DNA of 64,000 nt from CAYXZQ01 sp963717515 (GTDB lineage Archaea; Nanobdellota; Nanobdellia; Woesearchaeales; DSVV01): the NCBI GenBank assembly GCA_963717515.1, contig OY970338.1, forward strand, positions 372,001-436,000, written 5' to 3'. Within the stretch, counting starts at the first letter, position 1. Every line of letters starts with the position of its first letter. The position numbers and the translations under genes are program-made. Under the pieces are notes generated by a model. The model made no database searches. It saw only the letters and a program-made list of their open reading frames with translations, and was not told the DNA's origin. Of the stretch, positions 51,912 through 61,444 are shown one piece after another.

Positions 51912-52949
51912 CTATATCAGCCTCAAGAATTTTTCCTTATCCATGTCTGTCCTGATGCCGGTTTTCAGGAAATGGGTCCGGCTTGCTCTATACCCTTTTG
52001 ACCTGATTCTTTCCAACAGACTTTCAATCTTTGGGAGGCATGCAGATTTCTTCTCCCTTGCTGCTGAGTGGACATCGAAAAAGCCTATTGTGGGAATCTT
52101 TGACTCATCCCTGATAATCCCCAGAAACTGCCTATGCTCTGGCTCGCAAGCAAGATATATATCTTCAGCCAGTTTCTCATCCCATAGGCTCCCAAGCCAC
52201 ATTGGACCTGTTGAATCAAACCTGCCATGCCCGGCCATCAGCCTGTCAGCATGCGCCTTCCCTTTCCTGCACCTGAAAAAAACCCTGAAATAATGATGAC
52301 GGGAATATGAATATACAGGAACAAGGGCCTTGTCATACTGAGCACCGATGAGCTGGATCTTCCTTATGAGTATCCTGAGCCCTGTCTCATGCATCTGCTC
52401 GTCGCGTCTGGGTACTGCCCAGTATTTCCTGAGGCATGCATCTGGATATGTACCGCAAAGCGGAGCCGTGTCTGTCGCCGTGACCGCGAGCACTCCTCTC
52501 CTTGAAATCCTTTTCACAGCAGAGTCCAGGTAATGGTTGGGAGAGCCGAAAGGGTCGATATCAATGTAATCAAAGCCAGGGGAATTCAGGAGGAACCTGT
52601 TCGCGTCCAGGGATGAGACTTTGATTGCGGGCATTGCGCTATTGGCTGCTTTGTTCAACCGGATGTTTTTGCGCATCAGCCTGGCTGCTTCGGGGCTCTT
52701 GTCATTCATGTGTATGCTGCCAGGAATCCCATCCCTCAACTCCAGAAAGAACCTTATCCCCCTCACCCCTGTGCCTGCAAGAGGAAGACCAATCTGCATA
52801 TCTTCCACTCCTAGTGCATTAAGCAGATTGACCGATATATCCCTGTTGAATGCCATAACAGGATTATAGAAGACCGGCATTGACCTTGCAATCTTCTTTT
52901 CAGTCGACACCTTGATGTTTGCACGGCCCTCTCGTAAACTTTCAAACAT
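51912..52949 (-). CDS. trm1: tRNA (guanine26-N2)-dimethyltransferase Trm1
   Basis: 345 residues of the Trm1 family: VFYNPVMAFNRDIS, a SAM site around LPLAGTGVRGIRFF, IDIDPFGSPNHYLDSA and TATDTAPLCG. It dimethylates G26 of many tRNAs. Shorter than the usual 370-400 residues, mainly in the C-terminal part, without an obvious interruption. Confidence 0.92.
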   Translation of the reverse strand: MFESLREGRANIKVSTEKKIARSMPVFYNPVMAFNRDISVNLLNALGVEDMQIGLPLAGTGVRGIRFFLELRDGIPGSIHMNDKSPEAARLMRKNIRLNKAANSAMPAIKVSSLDANRFLLNSPGFDYIDIDPFGSPNHYLDSAVKRISRRGVLAVTATDTAPLCGTYPDACLRKYWAVPRRDEQMHETGLRILIRKIQLIGAQYDKALVPVYSYSRHHYFRVFFRCRKGKAHADRLMAGHGRFDSTGPMWLGSLWDEKLAEDIYLACEPEHRQFLGIIRDESKIPTIGFFDVHSAAREKKSACLPKIESLLERIRSKGYRASRTHFLKTGIRTDMDKEKFLRLI

Positions 52950-52996
52950 GGAAAAAGAGAAAATCCAGCTGATATTAAAACCTACCGAAACTGGGA

Positions 52997-53374
52997 TTAC
53001 CTGACAAGAATCGTACGGTAATAAGACCTGTACTGGTCATCATCATAGGCAATGGTGAACCTGATTGTATAGTCGCCCGGCGAAATATACCAAGGGATAT
53101 CGACCGGTATGATGAAATAGCCAGCCCTGCCTGACCTGATGTCAAGACCAGGTGAACTCCTAAATATGTCAATATCTGGAGAATCAATTGTCACGTGCAC
53201 ATCGTCAAGCTTCCTGCCATATACATTACTCACGCTAATGAAGAAAGGAACCTCTTCCCCAGCTGATGATACCTCATTGAACCTGATGGCCCTTAGGTTC
53301 ACCTTCTCTTCAGCAACGACTGAAGAAGCCATCACAACAAGTATCAGCACAATAAATAAGCCCTTTTTTATCAT
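52997..53374 (-). CDS. Secreted protein with single Ig-like (CARDB-like) domain
   Basis: 125 residues: signal peptide ending near SVVAEE, then one beta-sandwich domain with FISVSNVYGRKLDDVHVTID and PGDYTIRFTIAY, as in CARDB/NEW3-type domains. Function unknown; it may assist a surface complex. No operon partner. Confidence 0.75.
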   Translation of the reverse strand: MIKKGLFIVLILVVMASSVVAEEKVNLRAIRFNEVSSAGEEVPFFISVSNVYGRKLDDVHVTIDSPDIDIFRSSPGLDIRSGRAGYFIIPVDIPWYISPGDYTIRFTIAYDDDQYRSYYRTILVR

Positions 53375-53650
53375 TATAAACCCCTTTTATCCAATACCAT
53401 TTTATAATGGTAATCTAGTATATAAAGGTTTTGTTTGACTGTTAATTTCAAGTAGGTATACCTATCATCTTGGTCAGCTCACCTGGCAGATTCATTTAAG
53501 AAACCATGATGAAAATCTGTCCTTTCCTTTTTATCCTAATCGTACTCGCCAAATTCGCAAAATGAGGATTGCCATATTAATGAAATCGAAATCGATCCTG
53601 GAGATGATATACACTGAAGATTTTTTTGAATTATAACAAAAAACATTAAT
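53375..53650. promoter_or_regulatory. Intergenic region with a TAGGTATACCTA palindrome
   Basis: 276 bases between divergent genes. A TATA-like TATATAAAGG lies near 53420. TAGGTATACCTA at 53453-53464 is a perfect 12-bp palindrome resembling the inverted repeat at 11308. A possible 19-codon peptide at 53505 is not credible by itself. Confidence 0.4.
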
Positions 53651-55450
53651 ATGAACAAAAATTCCATGATGAGCATGAATGAGATAAGAAAGCCGATTGT
53701 GACTATCATGGGCCATGTGGACCATGGCAAGACAAAGATACTCGACGTAATCAGGAGTACGACTGTCGTCGACAGGGAAGCAGGGGCGATAACCCAGGCC
53801 ATAGGGGCGTCAATCGTTCCTCTGGAGACAATCAACAGGATATGTGGACCTCTCCTCAGGCAGGTTAAGACAAAGATGACATTGCCCGGGCTCCTGTTCA
53901 TCGACACGCCTGGCCACGCCGCTTTCACGAACCTCAGAAGAAGGGGAGGAAACCTTGCAGACATTGCAATCCTCGTAATAGACATCAATGAAGGGTTCAA
54001 GCCGCAGACAGTGGAAGCAATCGACATACTAAAGAAGTACAAGACCCCGTTCGTCGTGGCTCTGAACAAGATAGACCTTGTATCAGGCTGGCGCAGGCAG
54101 GATGATATCTTCGTCAAGAACATCGAAATGCAGAGCCAGGTGACAAAAAGCCTATTTGACACAAAATTGTATGAGATTGTAGGAAAGATACATGAACATG
54201 GGTTCCAGTCCGAGCGCTTCGACAGGATAGAAAATCACACAAAACAGATAGCCATCATCCCGACTTCGGCAAGATCAGGCGAGGGGATACCGGAACTTCT
54301 CATGGTGCTCACAGGCCTTGCCCAGAGGTTCCTTGACAAGTGCCTTGTCTGTGATGTCAACGGCCCTGCCAAGGGCACAATACTTGAGGTTAAGGAGGAG
54401 ACAGGCCTGGGCACTACCATTGATGTCATAATCTATGACGGGAAAATCAAGGTTAATGACATGATTGTCCTTGGAAGCATAGCAAGCCCTATTGTCACGA
54501 AGGTGCGCGCGCTGCTCGAACCTTCACCATTATCAGAGATGCGCGACAAGAAAAGCAAGTTCAAAAATGTAAAGGAGGTTGTTGCTGCTACAGGAGTTAA
54601 GATAGTTGCAAAAGAGCTTGAGTATGCGACCGGAGGCATGCCTGTGATGGCAACAACAACAGAAGACCTTGAAAAGACAAAAAGAGAGATAAAAAGAGAG
54701 GTCGATGAGGTAGTGATTGAGACCGATAAGGACGGGATAATCATCAAGGCTGACAGCCTGGGAAGCCTGGAAGCTCTCGTCACGCTATTAAGAGAGAAGA
54801 AGGTACCTATACAGAAGGCGAGTGTCGGGAACATAACAAAGAAAGACCTTGCTGATGCCCAGTGCTATTTCGACTGCGACCCGCTCCTGGCTATAATCCT
54901 TGGGTTCAATGTTAAGATCACACCTGATGCTGAGGAATTCTTCAAGTCGACAGAGGTGAAGATACTGACAAACCAGGTGATCTACAGGCTTATCGAAGAT
55001 TTTGAACAGTGGACAGAGAATGAGAAGAAGAGGCTTGAGAGCCTGAAAGTTTCAGGCATCACAAGGCCGTGCAAGCTCGAGGTGATGAAGGGGTATATCT
55101 TCAGGCAGAACAACCCCGCGGTGTTCGGAGTGGATGTCCTTGAAGGGACTGTCAAGACAGACATGATGCTGATGAAAAGCGATGGGGCAAGGCTTGATGC
55201 TGTCAGAGGCATCCAGGCTGAGCAGAAGAACGTAGAGAGCGCAGGCAAGAACAAGCAGGTCGCGATATCTGTCGACGGCATTACAGTCGGCAGGCATGTC
55301 AATGAGGGCGACATCCTCTACTCAGACCTGACACAGGATGAGTTCAGGAAGCTCAAGGAGATGAAGAGCGTCCTTACAGGAGATGAAATCGATATACTCA
55401 AGGAGATCGCAGAGATAAAGAGAAAGCAGGAACCCATGTGGGGTGTCTGA
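53651..55450 (+). CDS. infB: Translation initiation factor aIF5B (IF2-type GTPase)
   Basis: 599 residues with GHVDHGKT (G1), DTPGHAAFT (G3) and NKID (G4), followed by domain II, domain III and the C-terminal domain IV of IF2/eIF5B. It joins ribosomal subunits at initiation. The length equals other archaeal aIF5B proteins lacking a long N-terminal extension. The start is ATG 53651 in an AT-rich leader. Confidence 0.96.
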   Translation: MNKNSMMSMNEIRKPIVTIMGHVDHGKTKILDVIRSTTVVDREAGAITQAIGASIVPLETINRICGPLLRQVKTKMTLPGLLFIDTPGHAAFTNLRRRGGNLADIAILVIDINEGFKPQTVEAIDILKKYKTPFVVALNKIDLVSGWRRQDDIFVKNIEMQSQVTKSLFDTKLYEIVGKIHEHGFQSERFDRIENHTKQIAIIPTSARSGEGIPELLMVLTGLAQRFLDKCLVCDVNGPAKGTILEVKEETGLGTTIDVIIYDGKIKVNDMIVLGSIASPIVTKVRALLEPSPLSEMRDKKSKFKNVKEVVAATGVKIVAKELEYATGGMPVMATTTEDLEKTKREIKREVDEVVIETDKDGIIIKADSLGSLEALVTLLREKKVPIQKASVGNITKKDLADAQCYFDCDPLLAIILGFNVKITPDAEEFFKSTEVKILTNQVIYRLIEDFEQWTENEKKRLESLKVSGITRPCKLEVMKGYIFRQNNPAVFGVDVLEGTVKTDMMLMKSDGARLDAVRGIQAEQKNVESAGKNKQVAISVDGITVGRHVNEGDILYSDLTQDEFRKLKEMKSVLTGDEIDILKEIAEIKRKQEPMWGV

Positions 55451-55488
55451 CTGATATCTTATTAATCCATCACCATATGCTGCCTATT

Positions 55489-56508
55489 CTACCTGTAAAA
55501 TCCCAACAATGCTTCTGAAAATTTCTGAGAATTCTCCTTCCTTTCAAGATCAATCATCCTGTTCAGCCTCTCCAATTGCTCAAGCTCTGCTGATAGGTCT
55601 GGTGGATCATCTGCTTCTGATTTATCAATTATCATCCTGTAGAGGCCAACTATCCCGCTTATCAAGTCTGCATTATACTCCCTGCCCTGCACCTTGAATG
55701 CGGATATGCCTGCACTAAACAACCGTGGGATATCGGATGCATGATTGAAACTGCTGCTGTGCTCGCCCCTGAAAATATCAATGACTTGGTTGGGAACCCT
55801 TTTCCTCATAAGCTGCTCACCCAGATTAAGGCATGGCCTGTAGCAGCCCCCCCCATATTCCGGATCACCCAAAATCTTCCTGGTCAAAAAACCGTCACTG
55901 TCAATGTATTCCTGGACTTTCATGGCTTCAGGAAAAAATTTGTAGAGGCTGCATCCTCCTACTCCACCAATGCAATTGGTCCCCTGTACAAGCACCTCGA
56001 GCTTCAGGCCGTAATCCCTTGCATCATCATTTAGGGCGATTATTTCATCAACTCCCAGGTCGCTACACGGAACGACTACATCGGCGCCGTGATAACTCGC
56101 CCTGCCCAATCCCCCCCTGTCTCTGATATTGCAGCCTACACTTGCGACAATCTCAATTCCGTTGCCATGCTCTTTTCTGACAGCATTCATAAGATCGTAA
56201 TTACCGAGGATTATTGTATTTATCCCCCATTTCAGGTAATCCGGGATTTTCTTCTTTATGATGAATCCGAAATTCTCTTTCTTCAGGTCATCCTGGAACT
56301 TGGTCCTGTTGAGGACTGCATAGATCCTCTTGTTTTCACCTGCAGAAGCAGCCAGATCTTTAAGCTCATGGTGATAGAACTCAAATCGCGAGCCCCATCT
56401 CCTGCTCAGCCCGAGAGCTCCGACAAAGACAGCATCTGCACCCGCCTTCAAGTTCTTGATCACCATCTCCCTGTTTCCCCCGGGAGCAAGAAGTTTTGCC
56501 TTATCCAT
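55489..56508 (-). CDS. Peptidase U32 family protein
   Basis: 339 residues with the U32 pattern LLAPGGNREMVIKNLKAGADAV at the start, GADVVVPCSDLG, and a Cys-containing CYRPCLN region. Some U32 proteins (UbiU, RlhA) are [Fe-S] hydroxylases rather than peptidases, so this could be an RNA- or quinone-modifying enzyme. ATG 56508 fits the family; the frame extends 27 codons further with no match. Confidence 0.85.
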   Translation of the reverse strand: MDKAKLLAPGGNREMVIKNLKAGADAVFVGALGLSRRWGSRFEFYHHELKDLAASAGENKRIYAVLNRTKFQDDLKKENFGFIIKKKIPDYLKWGINTIILGNYDLMNAVRKEHGNGIEIVASVGCNIRDRGGLGRASYHGADVVVPCSDLGVDEIIALNDDARDYGLKLEVLVQGTNCIGGVGGCSLYKFFPEAMKVQEYIDSDGFLTRKILGDPEYGGGCYRPCLNLGEQLMRKRVPNQVIDIFRGEHSSSFNHASDIPRLFSAGISAFKVQGREYNADLISGIVGLYRMIIDKSEADDPPDLSAELEQLERLNRMIDLERKENSQKFSEALLGFYR

Positions 56509-56688
56509 ACAGGTACACAGGAAACATGACCAATATATTAATTTTTGGTTATAAAAGTTCAGTATGATGTTCAATCTTTTCAGGTTCATGCATAAACTTA
56601 ATCCTGTTCAGCCGCCGCCGATATAATGACAATCTTTAAATATCTATTGCCTATATCTTTTTTGCATCATAAACAAAAAGGTGATAAT

Positions 56689-56958
56689 ATGGCAAAGAAA
56701 AAGGCTCCTGCAAAGAAACAAGCCAAGGCTAGTCCTGCAAAGGACATGGAAAAGAAAATGGCTGCAAATGTAAGACAGCTTGAAGCTAAGGCAAAGGCCG
56801 AGCTTCAGAAAGCGAAGGCAAAATTTTTCCAGAAGGAAAAGAAAGTCAAGGAATATGTTAAGAAAAATCCTGAGAAGGCTATGGCGATTGCAGCAGGGCT
56901 CGGGGCTGCCATAGGTGCAGTTACCGGTGCAGTCATCTCAAGGAAAAGAAAGAGATAG
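56689..56958 (+). CDS. Small Ala/Lys-rich membrane-associated protein (DUF883-like)
   Basis: 89 residues: an Ala/Lys-rich helix with heptads, then KKNPEKAMAIAAGLGAAIGAV with a glycine zipper and a basic end (RKRKR). This resembles DUF883/ElaB-type proteins of unknown function. ATG 56689 lies after AGGTGA; the frame before it has no match. It is followed after 46 bases by a holin-like gene. Confidence 0.7.
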   Translation: MAKKKAPAKKQAKASPAKDMEKKMAANVRQLEAKAKAELQKAKAKFFQKEKKVKEYVKKNPEKAMAIAAGLGAAIGAVTGAVISRKRKR

Positions 56959-57004
56959 ATTTGAATATAATCCAAATTTTCAATTTTATATTTTTTATGG
57001 TGGA

Positions 57005-57367
57005 ATGATGCCGAAAAACAAGGTAATCGAAAAAGTCTCTAAAAAGACAATTGGGAAGTCTATTGATACATTTGCCGACTACATAGACCTTATCTCGCAG
57101 ATGATTGCAGAATATTTCAACAGGCGCTATAAGATAGAGAAAAAGGTCGACGACATCAAGAAGGCAACATTCCATGCATTGTATTCCCTAAAAAGGGAGT
57201 TTCTGAAGACGATGATAGAGTCTTTGTTGCTGGCGACAGGACTTTTTGCGTTGATATTAGGGACAATAATCCTTCTGGCAAGGTACATTGACATAGAATA
57301 TATCCTAATATTCTACGGCCTTGTCGTGAGCATTGCAGTACTTCTCAGGCTCAAGGTGGATGTCTGA
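57005..57367 (+). CDS. Small two-helix membrane protein (holin-like)
   Basis: 120 residues: an amphipathic N-terminal half, then two membrane helices (ESLLLATGLFALILGTIILLA and EYILIFYGLVVSIAVLL). Similar in size and layout to DUF1469-like or holin-like proteins. Starts at 57005 or 57008 are both possible after a GGTGGA motif. Probably co-transcribed with the preceding small gene. Confidence 0.65.
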   Translation: MMPKNKVIEKVSKKTIGKSIDTFADYIDLISQMIAEYFNRRYKIEKKVDDIKKATFHALYSLKREFLKTMIESLLLATGLFALILGTIILLARYIDIEYILIFYGLVVSIAVLLRLKVDV

Positions 57368-57429
57368 TTCCTTTCAGGCGGAATTCACACCAAAGGATTT
57401 ATAAAAACATCACTATTCTCTCATGACCC

Positions 57430-58233
57430 ATGATTGAGCATATGCTGAACCCGGTAATAGTAAGCATAGGTTTTCTTCAGATACGCTGGTACAGCCTGTT
57501 CTACATAATCGGCCTTGGAATAGCATATTTCATAATACTTCACGTTGTCATGGAAAGGAAGATCAAGCTCACCAAGGACGACATCCTGGATTACATTGTC
57601 TATATCGCTGCAGGGCTGCTTGTGGGCGCGAGGGTGTTCTATTTCATATTCTATGACTTTACAGCGCTTATCCATGATCCCCTTGAGCTGTTCAGGGTGT
57701 GGCATGGCGGTATGAGCTTCCATGGCGGCCTTCTAGGCGTGATAGCCTCGGGGTATATATTCAGCAAAAGAAAGCATGTCAATTTTTGGGAGATGGCTGA
57801 CATCACAGTAATCCCTCTCGGGCTTGCCCTTGCCCTTGGAAGAATCGGCAACTTCATCAACGGAGAGCTTTACGGAAGGGTCTGGAACGGAGCTCTCTGC
57901 ATCGATTACTCGCATAATCCCAATCTCAACTACATGCCAAAGCTCTGCAGGTACCCGTCACAGCTTGTCGAATCGCTGAAGAACATTGTAATCTTCACAG
58001 TGCTCTGGAACATCAGGAACAGGAAGCTTCCAAGGGGTTTCTTGTTCTGGTCATTCGTCACAATGTATGGTTTTCTCCGATTCTTCATCGAATTCATCCG
58101 GCAACCGGATCCACAGCTGGGGTTCTTCTTCGGGTTTTTCACAATGGGACAGATACTCTGCTCAGTCATGGTCCTTGTAGGCGGGACAATGCTCATCCGG
58201 TTAACTTTAAATAAGAAGAGGATAACCAGATAA
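57430..58233 (+). CDS. lgt: Prolipoprotein diacylglyceryl transferase Lgt
   Basis: A 267-residue protein with about seven membrane helices and all key Lgt motifs: WHGGMSFHGGLLG (essential His), GRIGNFINGELYG (Arg, Asn, Glu) and LRFFIEFIRQPDPQ (the late Arg and Glu). It transfers a diacylglyceryl group to the Cys of prolipoproteins, which in bacteria precedes signal peptidase II. Most well-studied archaea use other enzymes. Length and motifs look intact. It lies three bases before methionine aminopeptidase and is likely co-transcribed. Confidence 0.92.
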   Translation: MIEHMLNPVIVSIGFLQIRWYSLFYIIGLGIAYFIILHVVMERKIKLTKDDILDYIVYIAAGLLVGARVFYFIFYDFTALIHDPLELFRVWHGGMSFHGGLLGVIASGYIFSKRKHVNFWEMADITVIPLGLALALGRIGNFINGELYGRVWNGALCIDYSHNPNLNYMPKLCRYPSQLVESLKNIVIFTVLWNIRNRKLPRGFLFWSFVTMYGFLRFFIEFIRQPDPQLGFFFGFFTMGQILCSVMVLVGGTMLIRLTLNKKRITR

Positions 58234-58235
58234 GA

Positions 58236-59111
58236 ATGCAAGACTGGATAAAGGCAGGCAAGATTGCAGCTGAGGCAAGGGAATTCTCAAGACGGCTAAT
58301 CAAGCCAGGCGCCAGGCTTCTCGACATAGCTGAACAGATTGAGAATAAGGTAAGGGAGCTTGGTGCAATGCCCGGGTTCCCTGTCAACCTGTCGCTCAAC
58401 GAAGTTGCAGCTCATTACACGCCTATATCGAATGATGATTTCATCCTGGAGGATCAACTTATTAAGATTGACATAGGCACATGCTTCAATGGAGCTATCG
58501 GTGATACTGCATATACTGTAGACCTTTCAGGAAGATATTCTGATATCGTAAGGGCATCAAAAGAGGCCCTGGCAAATGTGGAAAAGATCCTGCAAGTGGG
58601 AACAAGCCTTGGAGATATCGGAAAGACAATCCAGGAGTCTATCCAAAGTTATGGGCTTCTGCCAATCAAAAACCTTTCTGGCCATGGCCTATCAAGCTTC
58701 AGCGTGCATGAGCCCCCGTCTATTCCAAATGTCAGCACCAATGACCCTACAGTCCTGAAGAAAGGCCAGACAATCGCAATCGAGCCTTTTGCAACAGATG
58801 GTGCAGGCATGATAAAGGAGTCAGGCAGAGCGATGATATATTCACAAGTGAACAGGAGGCCTGTAAGGAACATGTTCTCAAGACAGATATTTGCCGAAAT
58901 ACAGAAATATCACAACCTGCCGTTTGCTACAAGGTGGCTTGCAATGAAGTTCGGAGAGGGGAGGACGAGGCTCGGCCTCAGGGAACTGGTCCAAGTTGGT
59001 AATATAAGGGAGTATCCACCGCTAACTGAGATTAACAAAGGCATGGTGAGCCAGGCAGAACATACATTCATAATCGACGACAAGGTAATCATGACAACAA
59101 AATCAGATTAG
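58236..59111 (+). CDS. map: Methionine aminopeptidase (type II)
   Basis: 291 residues. The pita-bread metallopeptidase motifs are intact: His in VAAHYTP, Asp pair in LIKIDIGTCFNGAIGDTAYTVDL, His in LSGHGLSSFSVHEPPSIPN, and Glu in IAIEPFATDG. Insertion pattern and length match archaeal type II. It removes N-terminal Met from nascent proteins. Starts two bases after the Lgt stop. Confidence 0.95.
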   Translation: MQDWIKAGKIAAEAREFSRRLIKPGARLLDIAEQIENKVRELGAMPGFPVNLSLNEVAAHYTPISNDDFILEDQLIKIDIGTCFNGAIGDTAYTVDLSGRYSDIVRASKEALANVEKILQVGTSLGDIGKTIQESIQSYGLLPIKNLSGHGLSSFSVHEPPSIPNVSTNDPTVLKKGQTIAIEPFATDGAGMIKESGRAMIYSQVNRRPVRNMFSRQIFAEIQKYHNLPFATRWLAMKFGEGRTRLGLRELVQVGNIREYPPLTEINKGMVSQAEHTFIIDDKVIMTTKSD

Positions 59112-59116
59112 GGCAA

Positions 59117-60361
59117 TCATGCGAGAGAAATCAGCTTTTTCTTCACTTCCGTGCCTGTCTTCATGTCTTTTATACTGACAACCCCTGTCTTAAGTTCGTC
59201 CGGACCTATGACAATCACTTTTTTTGCAGAAATTGAGTTTGCATGCCTGAGCTGCTTATTTAGGTTCCTCTGGTTCAGGTCATAGTCGACAGAATGTTTT
59301 TTCCTGAGTTTCCTGATTATATCCATCACCTTTTTGTCAGGTTTGCCTATGAGGGCTATAAAGTAATCAGGGGCTGGAAGCGGATTGTTGTCCAGCCCTT
59401 TTTCCCTGAGGAGCAGGGCGACTGTCGAGTAGCCTATGGCAAAACCTGTGGCAGGTGTCTCCTGGCCCCCAAACAACTCTATCATCCTATCGTACCGGCC
59501 TCCCCCGCAGAGCGCCCTGAATTTTTCCTTACTGTCATATATCTCAAACACAGTCCCTGAGTAATATGCAAGGCCTCTTGCAGTTGAGATATCAAACTTG
59601 ACGACACTTTTATCAAGGTACTTCATCATGGATTTGAGCTCGTCAAATCCTTCTTTAGCCAGCCCGGACAAGTTCATGGTCCTCAACTCATTCAATGAAT
59701 ATCCAAGAATTCCAATGATTTTTTGTACTTCAATATTATTAATTTTTATTTTGTTCAACTCTTTAATAAATTCACTTCCTGTTATCTTTGACCTCTTGTC
59801 GATTATCCTAAGCACATCCTCAATCTTCTTATTTGGGACTGTTTCCTGGAGCAGCCCTTGCAATAGCTTCCTGTTGTTGACCTTCACGATAAAATCCTTT
59901 TTCTTTAGACCTAGAGAGAGGAGGGAGTCGATTGCGAGATTGATTACTTCTGAATCTGCTTCAGGCTTCCCCGAGCCGTATATCTCTGCATTGAACTGGT
60001 AGAATTCCCTCTGCCTGCCTGCCTGAGGACGCTCGTATCTCCAGAGCTTGCCGATAGAGTACCATTTAACTGGTTTGGATAGCTCCTTCTGCCTGCTAAT
60101 GAACATCCTGGCTGAAGATGCCGTGAATTCGAACCTCAAACCAAGCTCCTCATCGCTCCTTTTGAACAACATAAATATCTGGGACCTGACCTCATCGCCG
60201 GATTTCCTTGTGAGGAGGTCCATATGCTCCATGGCTGGAGGCTCTATCTCCTGGAAATTGTATCTAGCTGCCATTTGCCTGAAAGAATCAAAGACCATTT
60301 TTTGAACAGCCCTCTCTTCGGGATAATGATCAACAGTCCCCTTGACTTTGTTATATATCAT
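59117..60361 (-). CDS. hisS: Histidyl-tRNA synthetase
   Basis: A 414-residue class II synthetase: motif 2 FRFEFT-type region (GLRFEFTASSARMF) with RYERPQAGRQREFYQ, the HisA-type ARGLAYYSGTVFEIYD, and motif 3 GFAIGYSTVALLL. It charges tRNA-His. ATG 60361 (KVKGTVDHYPEER follows) was chosen; a TATTTATATC box lies about 25 bases upstream, consistent with a leaderless transcript. Confidence 0.94.
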   Translation of the reverse strand: MIYNKVKGTVDHYPEERAVQKMVFDSFRQMAARYNFQEIEPPAMEHMDLLTRKSGDEVRSQIFMLFKRSDEELGLRFEFTASSARMFISRQKELSKPVKWYSIGKLWRYERPQAGRQREFYQFNAEIYGSGKPEADSEVINLAIDSLLSLGLKKKDFIVKVNNRKLLQGLLQETVPNKKIEDVLRIIDKRSKITGSEFIKELNKIKINNIEVQKIIGILGYSLNELRTMNLSGLAKEGFDELKSMMKYLDKSVVKFDISTARGLAYYSGTVFEIYDSKEKFRALCGGGRYDRMIELFGGQETPATGFAIGYSTVALLLREKGLDNNPLPAPDYFIALIGKPDKKVMDIIRKLRKKHSVDYDLNQRNLNKQLRHANSISAKKVIVIGPDELKTGVVSIKDMKTGTEVKKKLISLA

Positions 60362-60453
60362 GGAGATTATGAAATTTATCAGATATAAATAATTTACTAA
60401 GGAAAAATCGAAAAATATATAAAGCAACCGATTCATAAAATTAGACCAAGGGT

Positions 60454-60474
60454 AATATCTACGGGTAAGATATT
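60454..60474 (+). promoter_or_regulatory. Hairpin in the archaellin leader
   Basis: AATATCT-ACGGGTA-AGATATT is a perfect 7-bp inverted repeat with a 7-base loop. A TATA-like AAATATATAAAGC at 60412-60424 would start the transcript near 60448, so this hairpin would form at the 5' end of the archaellin mRNA. GGTAATATC and GGTAAGATAT also form an imperfect direct repeat. Confidence 0.45.
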
Positions 60475-60504
60475 CATTCAAAATATAGAAGGTGGTGGTA
60501 AAAT

Positions 60505-61425
60505 ATGAGTAAAAATGGAGAGATGGGTGTAGGCACCCTAATAATCTTTATTGCACTGCTTCTGGTCGCTGCAGTAGCAGCAGGTGTTCTTCTCCAGACA
60601 GCAGGTTCCTTGCAGGAGAAAAGCCTGTCGACTGGGGACCAGGCCAAGAGCCAGATATCCACTCATGCTGAGACAATCGAGGTGTCAGCGACTGACGGCA
60701 GGAATGGAAACCTGACTGATTTCCAGGAGATTGTCAAGCTTGCGCCAGGCTCAGACCCAATCAAGCTTGACCAGGTGATATACACATTCAACACAAGAGA
60801 CAAGACAGCAACCTTGAAGTTCAGGGGAAAGGGCAGCATCTGCGAAAAAGACAATACAGAGGGATACAATACATGGAACACAGAATCGATAGATTCTGAT
60901 GTTGGTACGACTGTCAATAATTATACGCTGGCTGAAGACCTTGATGACGATGGAGCAGATGATTATGTCTATGTCTTGAATGTAGCAGGCAATGATTTGC
61001 TGCACTTCGTGCTGAGCACTGCAGGGGCATTCAATGTGTCTCTTGGTGCTGACATTAGTGCTGCAACTGCTGTTTTGGATGTGGATGACATACCGATATC
61101 AAACGGCACAACAACCTTTGCATATGTCTCAGTAAATGGGGCAGCAGGGCCTCAAGTCATAAATGCAAGTGCAGATTTTACAGTGACACCATACAGGCTT
61201 GGGGAGGGATATTTCTCTGCGATATATGAGCAGACAGGGACCAACTGGATAGACGGCAATCTCCAGAGAGGAGACATTGTCAGGCTCTGCTTTGAGGCGC
61301 CAAGGGAAGTGACTGAGGACGAGGAGATAAGGCTCAATTTCATCCCGAAGATAGGAGCATCGACACTGACACAGTTCGTTTCACCTGATGTCATCAGCAC
61401 AGAAAGGGTCTATCTATATCCATAG
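60505..61425 (+). CDS. Archaellin (archaeal flagellin)
   Basis: 306 residues beginning with a typical class III archaellin signal, KNGEMGVGTLIIFIALLLVA, with cleavage expected after MG. The rest is a beta-rich exposed domain with several Asn-x-Ser/Thr sites. Archaellins form the rotating filament of the archaellum. GGTGG precedes ATG 60505. No other archaellum genes are in this window, so its motor is encoded elsewhere or it belongs to a related filament. Confidence 0.9.
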   Translation: MSKNGEMGVGTLIIFIALLLVAAVAAGVLLQTAGSLQEKSLSTGDQAKSQISTHAETIEVSATDGRNGNLTDFQEIVKLAPGSDPIKLDQVIYTFNTRDKTATLKFRGKGSICEKDNTEGYNTWNTESIDSDVGTTVNNYTLAEDLDDDGADDYVYVLNVAGNDLLHFVLSTAGAFNVSLGADISAATAVLDVDDIPISNGTTTFAYVSVNGAAGPQVINASADFTVTPYRLGEGYFSAIYEQTGTNWIDGNLQRGDIVRLCFEAPREVTEDEEIRLNFIPKIGASTLTQFVSPDVISTERVYLYP

Positions 61426-61444
61426 ATTTTTTCTTTTATTTTAT

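Noticed and set aside
53502..53565. ATGATGA box and a 19-codon peptide frame
   Set aside because: No D box at suitable distance and the peptide has no ribosome-binding site or family.
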